Shown: in pieces, positions 5,698 to 5,708 of the stretch
How the letters are laid out: every line of letters starts with the position of its first letter
How positions within the stretch are numbered: position 1 is the first letter of the stretch
Origin: Mycobacteriaceae bacterium
GTDB lineage: Bacteria > Actinomycetota > Actinomycetes > Mycobacteriales > Mycobacteriaceae
Assembly (NCBI GenBank): GCA_019242135.1
Contig: JAFAWC010000346.1
Span: 1 to 5,708 of the forward strand
DNA length: 5,708 bases
Reading direction: 5' to 3'
Made by a program: the position numbers and the translations under genes
Notes under the pieces: generated by a model
The model's database searches: none
Seen by the model: only the letters and a program-made list of their open reading frames with translations
Told to the model about the DNA's origin: nothing

Positions 5698-5708
5698 ATG
5701 AGTTCGCG
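5698..5708 (+). CDS. possible start of a further gene (runs off the right edge)
   Basis: ATG at 5698 is preceded by AGGGG (5686-5690) with seven bases of spacing, and reads ATG AGT TCG before the window ends. Only three codons are visible, so this is no more than a start-site suggestion. Confidence 0.25.

Noticed and set aside
1..5708. Search for tRNA, rRNA, CRISPR arrays, insertion sequences, attachment sites or defence genes
   Set aside because: None seen; the window is almost fully occupied by conventional catabolic genes with uniform composition and no mobile-element signs.

Overview
The window looks like chromosomal DNA of a high-GC actinobacterium, most plausibly a mycobacterium or close relative. 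The basis is strong G/C bias at third codon positions, GGAG-type Shine-Dalgarno sequences, tightly overlapping ATGA gene junctions, and a lipid-catabolic gene set of the sort that is heavily duplicated in Mycobacteriales. The genus is an inference; there is no marker gene here.

Layout: the left edge holds the first 126 codons of an acyl-CoA dehydrogenase on the minus strand (3-380). A 104-bp divergent intergenic region (381-484) follows. It contains a conspicuous AT-rich inverted repeat (421-439) in otherwise GC-rich DNA. From 485 to 5599 there is one compact plus-strand operon: a short-chain dehydrogenase, a thiolase, a family III (CaiB/BaiF) CoA-transferase, a second acyl-CoA dehydrogenase and a GntR/FCD-type regulator. 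The last three junctions are 4-bp ATGA overlaps. The first junction is a 15-bp or 42-bp gap that carries an in-frame tandem duplication of the ribosome binding site and start codon. The last 109 bp (5600-5708) hold two small inverted repeats, a weak promoter candidate and a possible start of a further gene.

How the genes fit together: acyl-CoA dehydrogenase (C2-C3 desaturation), SDR (3-hydroxyacyl-CoA oxidation) and thiolase (C-C cleavage) are three of the four steps of a beta-oxidation spiral. The enoyl-CoA hydratase is absent from the window. Substrate entry as a CoA thioester, or CoA movement within a dicarboxylic intermediate, would fall to the CoA-transferase, which by recalled motifs resembles 2-methylfumaryl-CoA isomerase (mesaconyl-CoA C1-C4 CoA transferase). 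The regulator at the operon's end is the obvious candidate to bind the AT-rich element between the two divergent transcription units and to sense a pathway acid or CoA ester. The substrate cannot be read from the sequence; a methyl-branched or dicarboxylic acid is a reasonable guess only.

I see no wholly new type of system. The parts most worth a second look are the AT-rich operator candidate, the duplicated translation start of the thiolase, and the unusual CoA-transferase in a catabolic operon.
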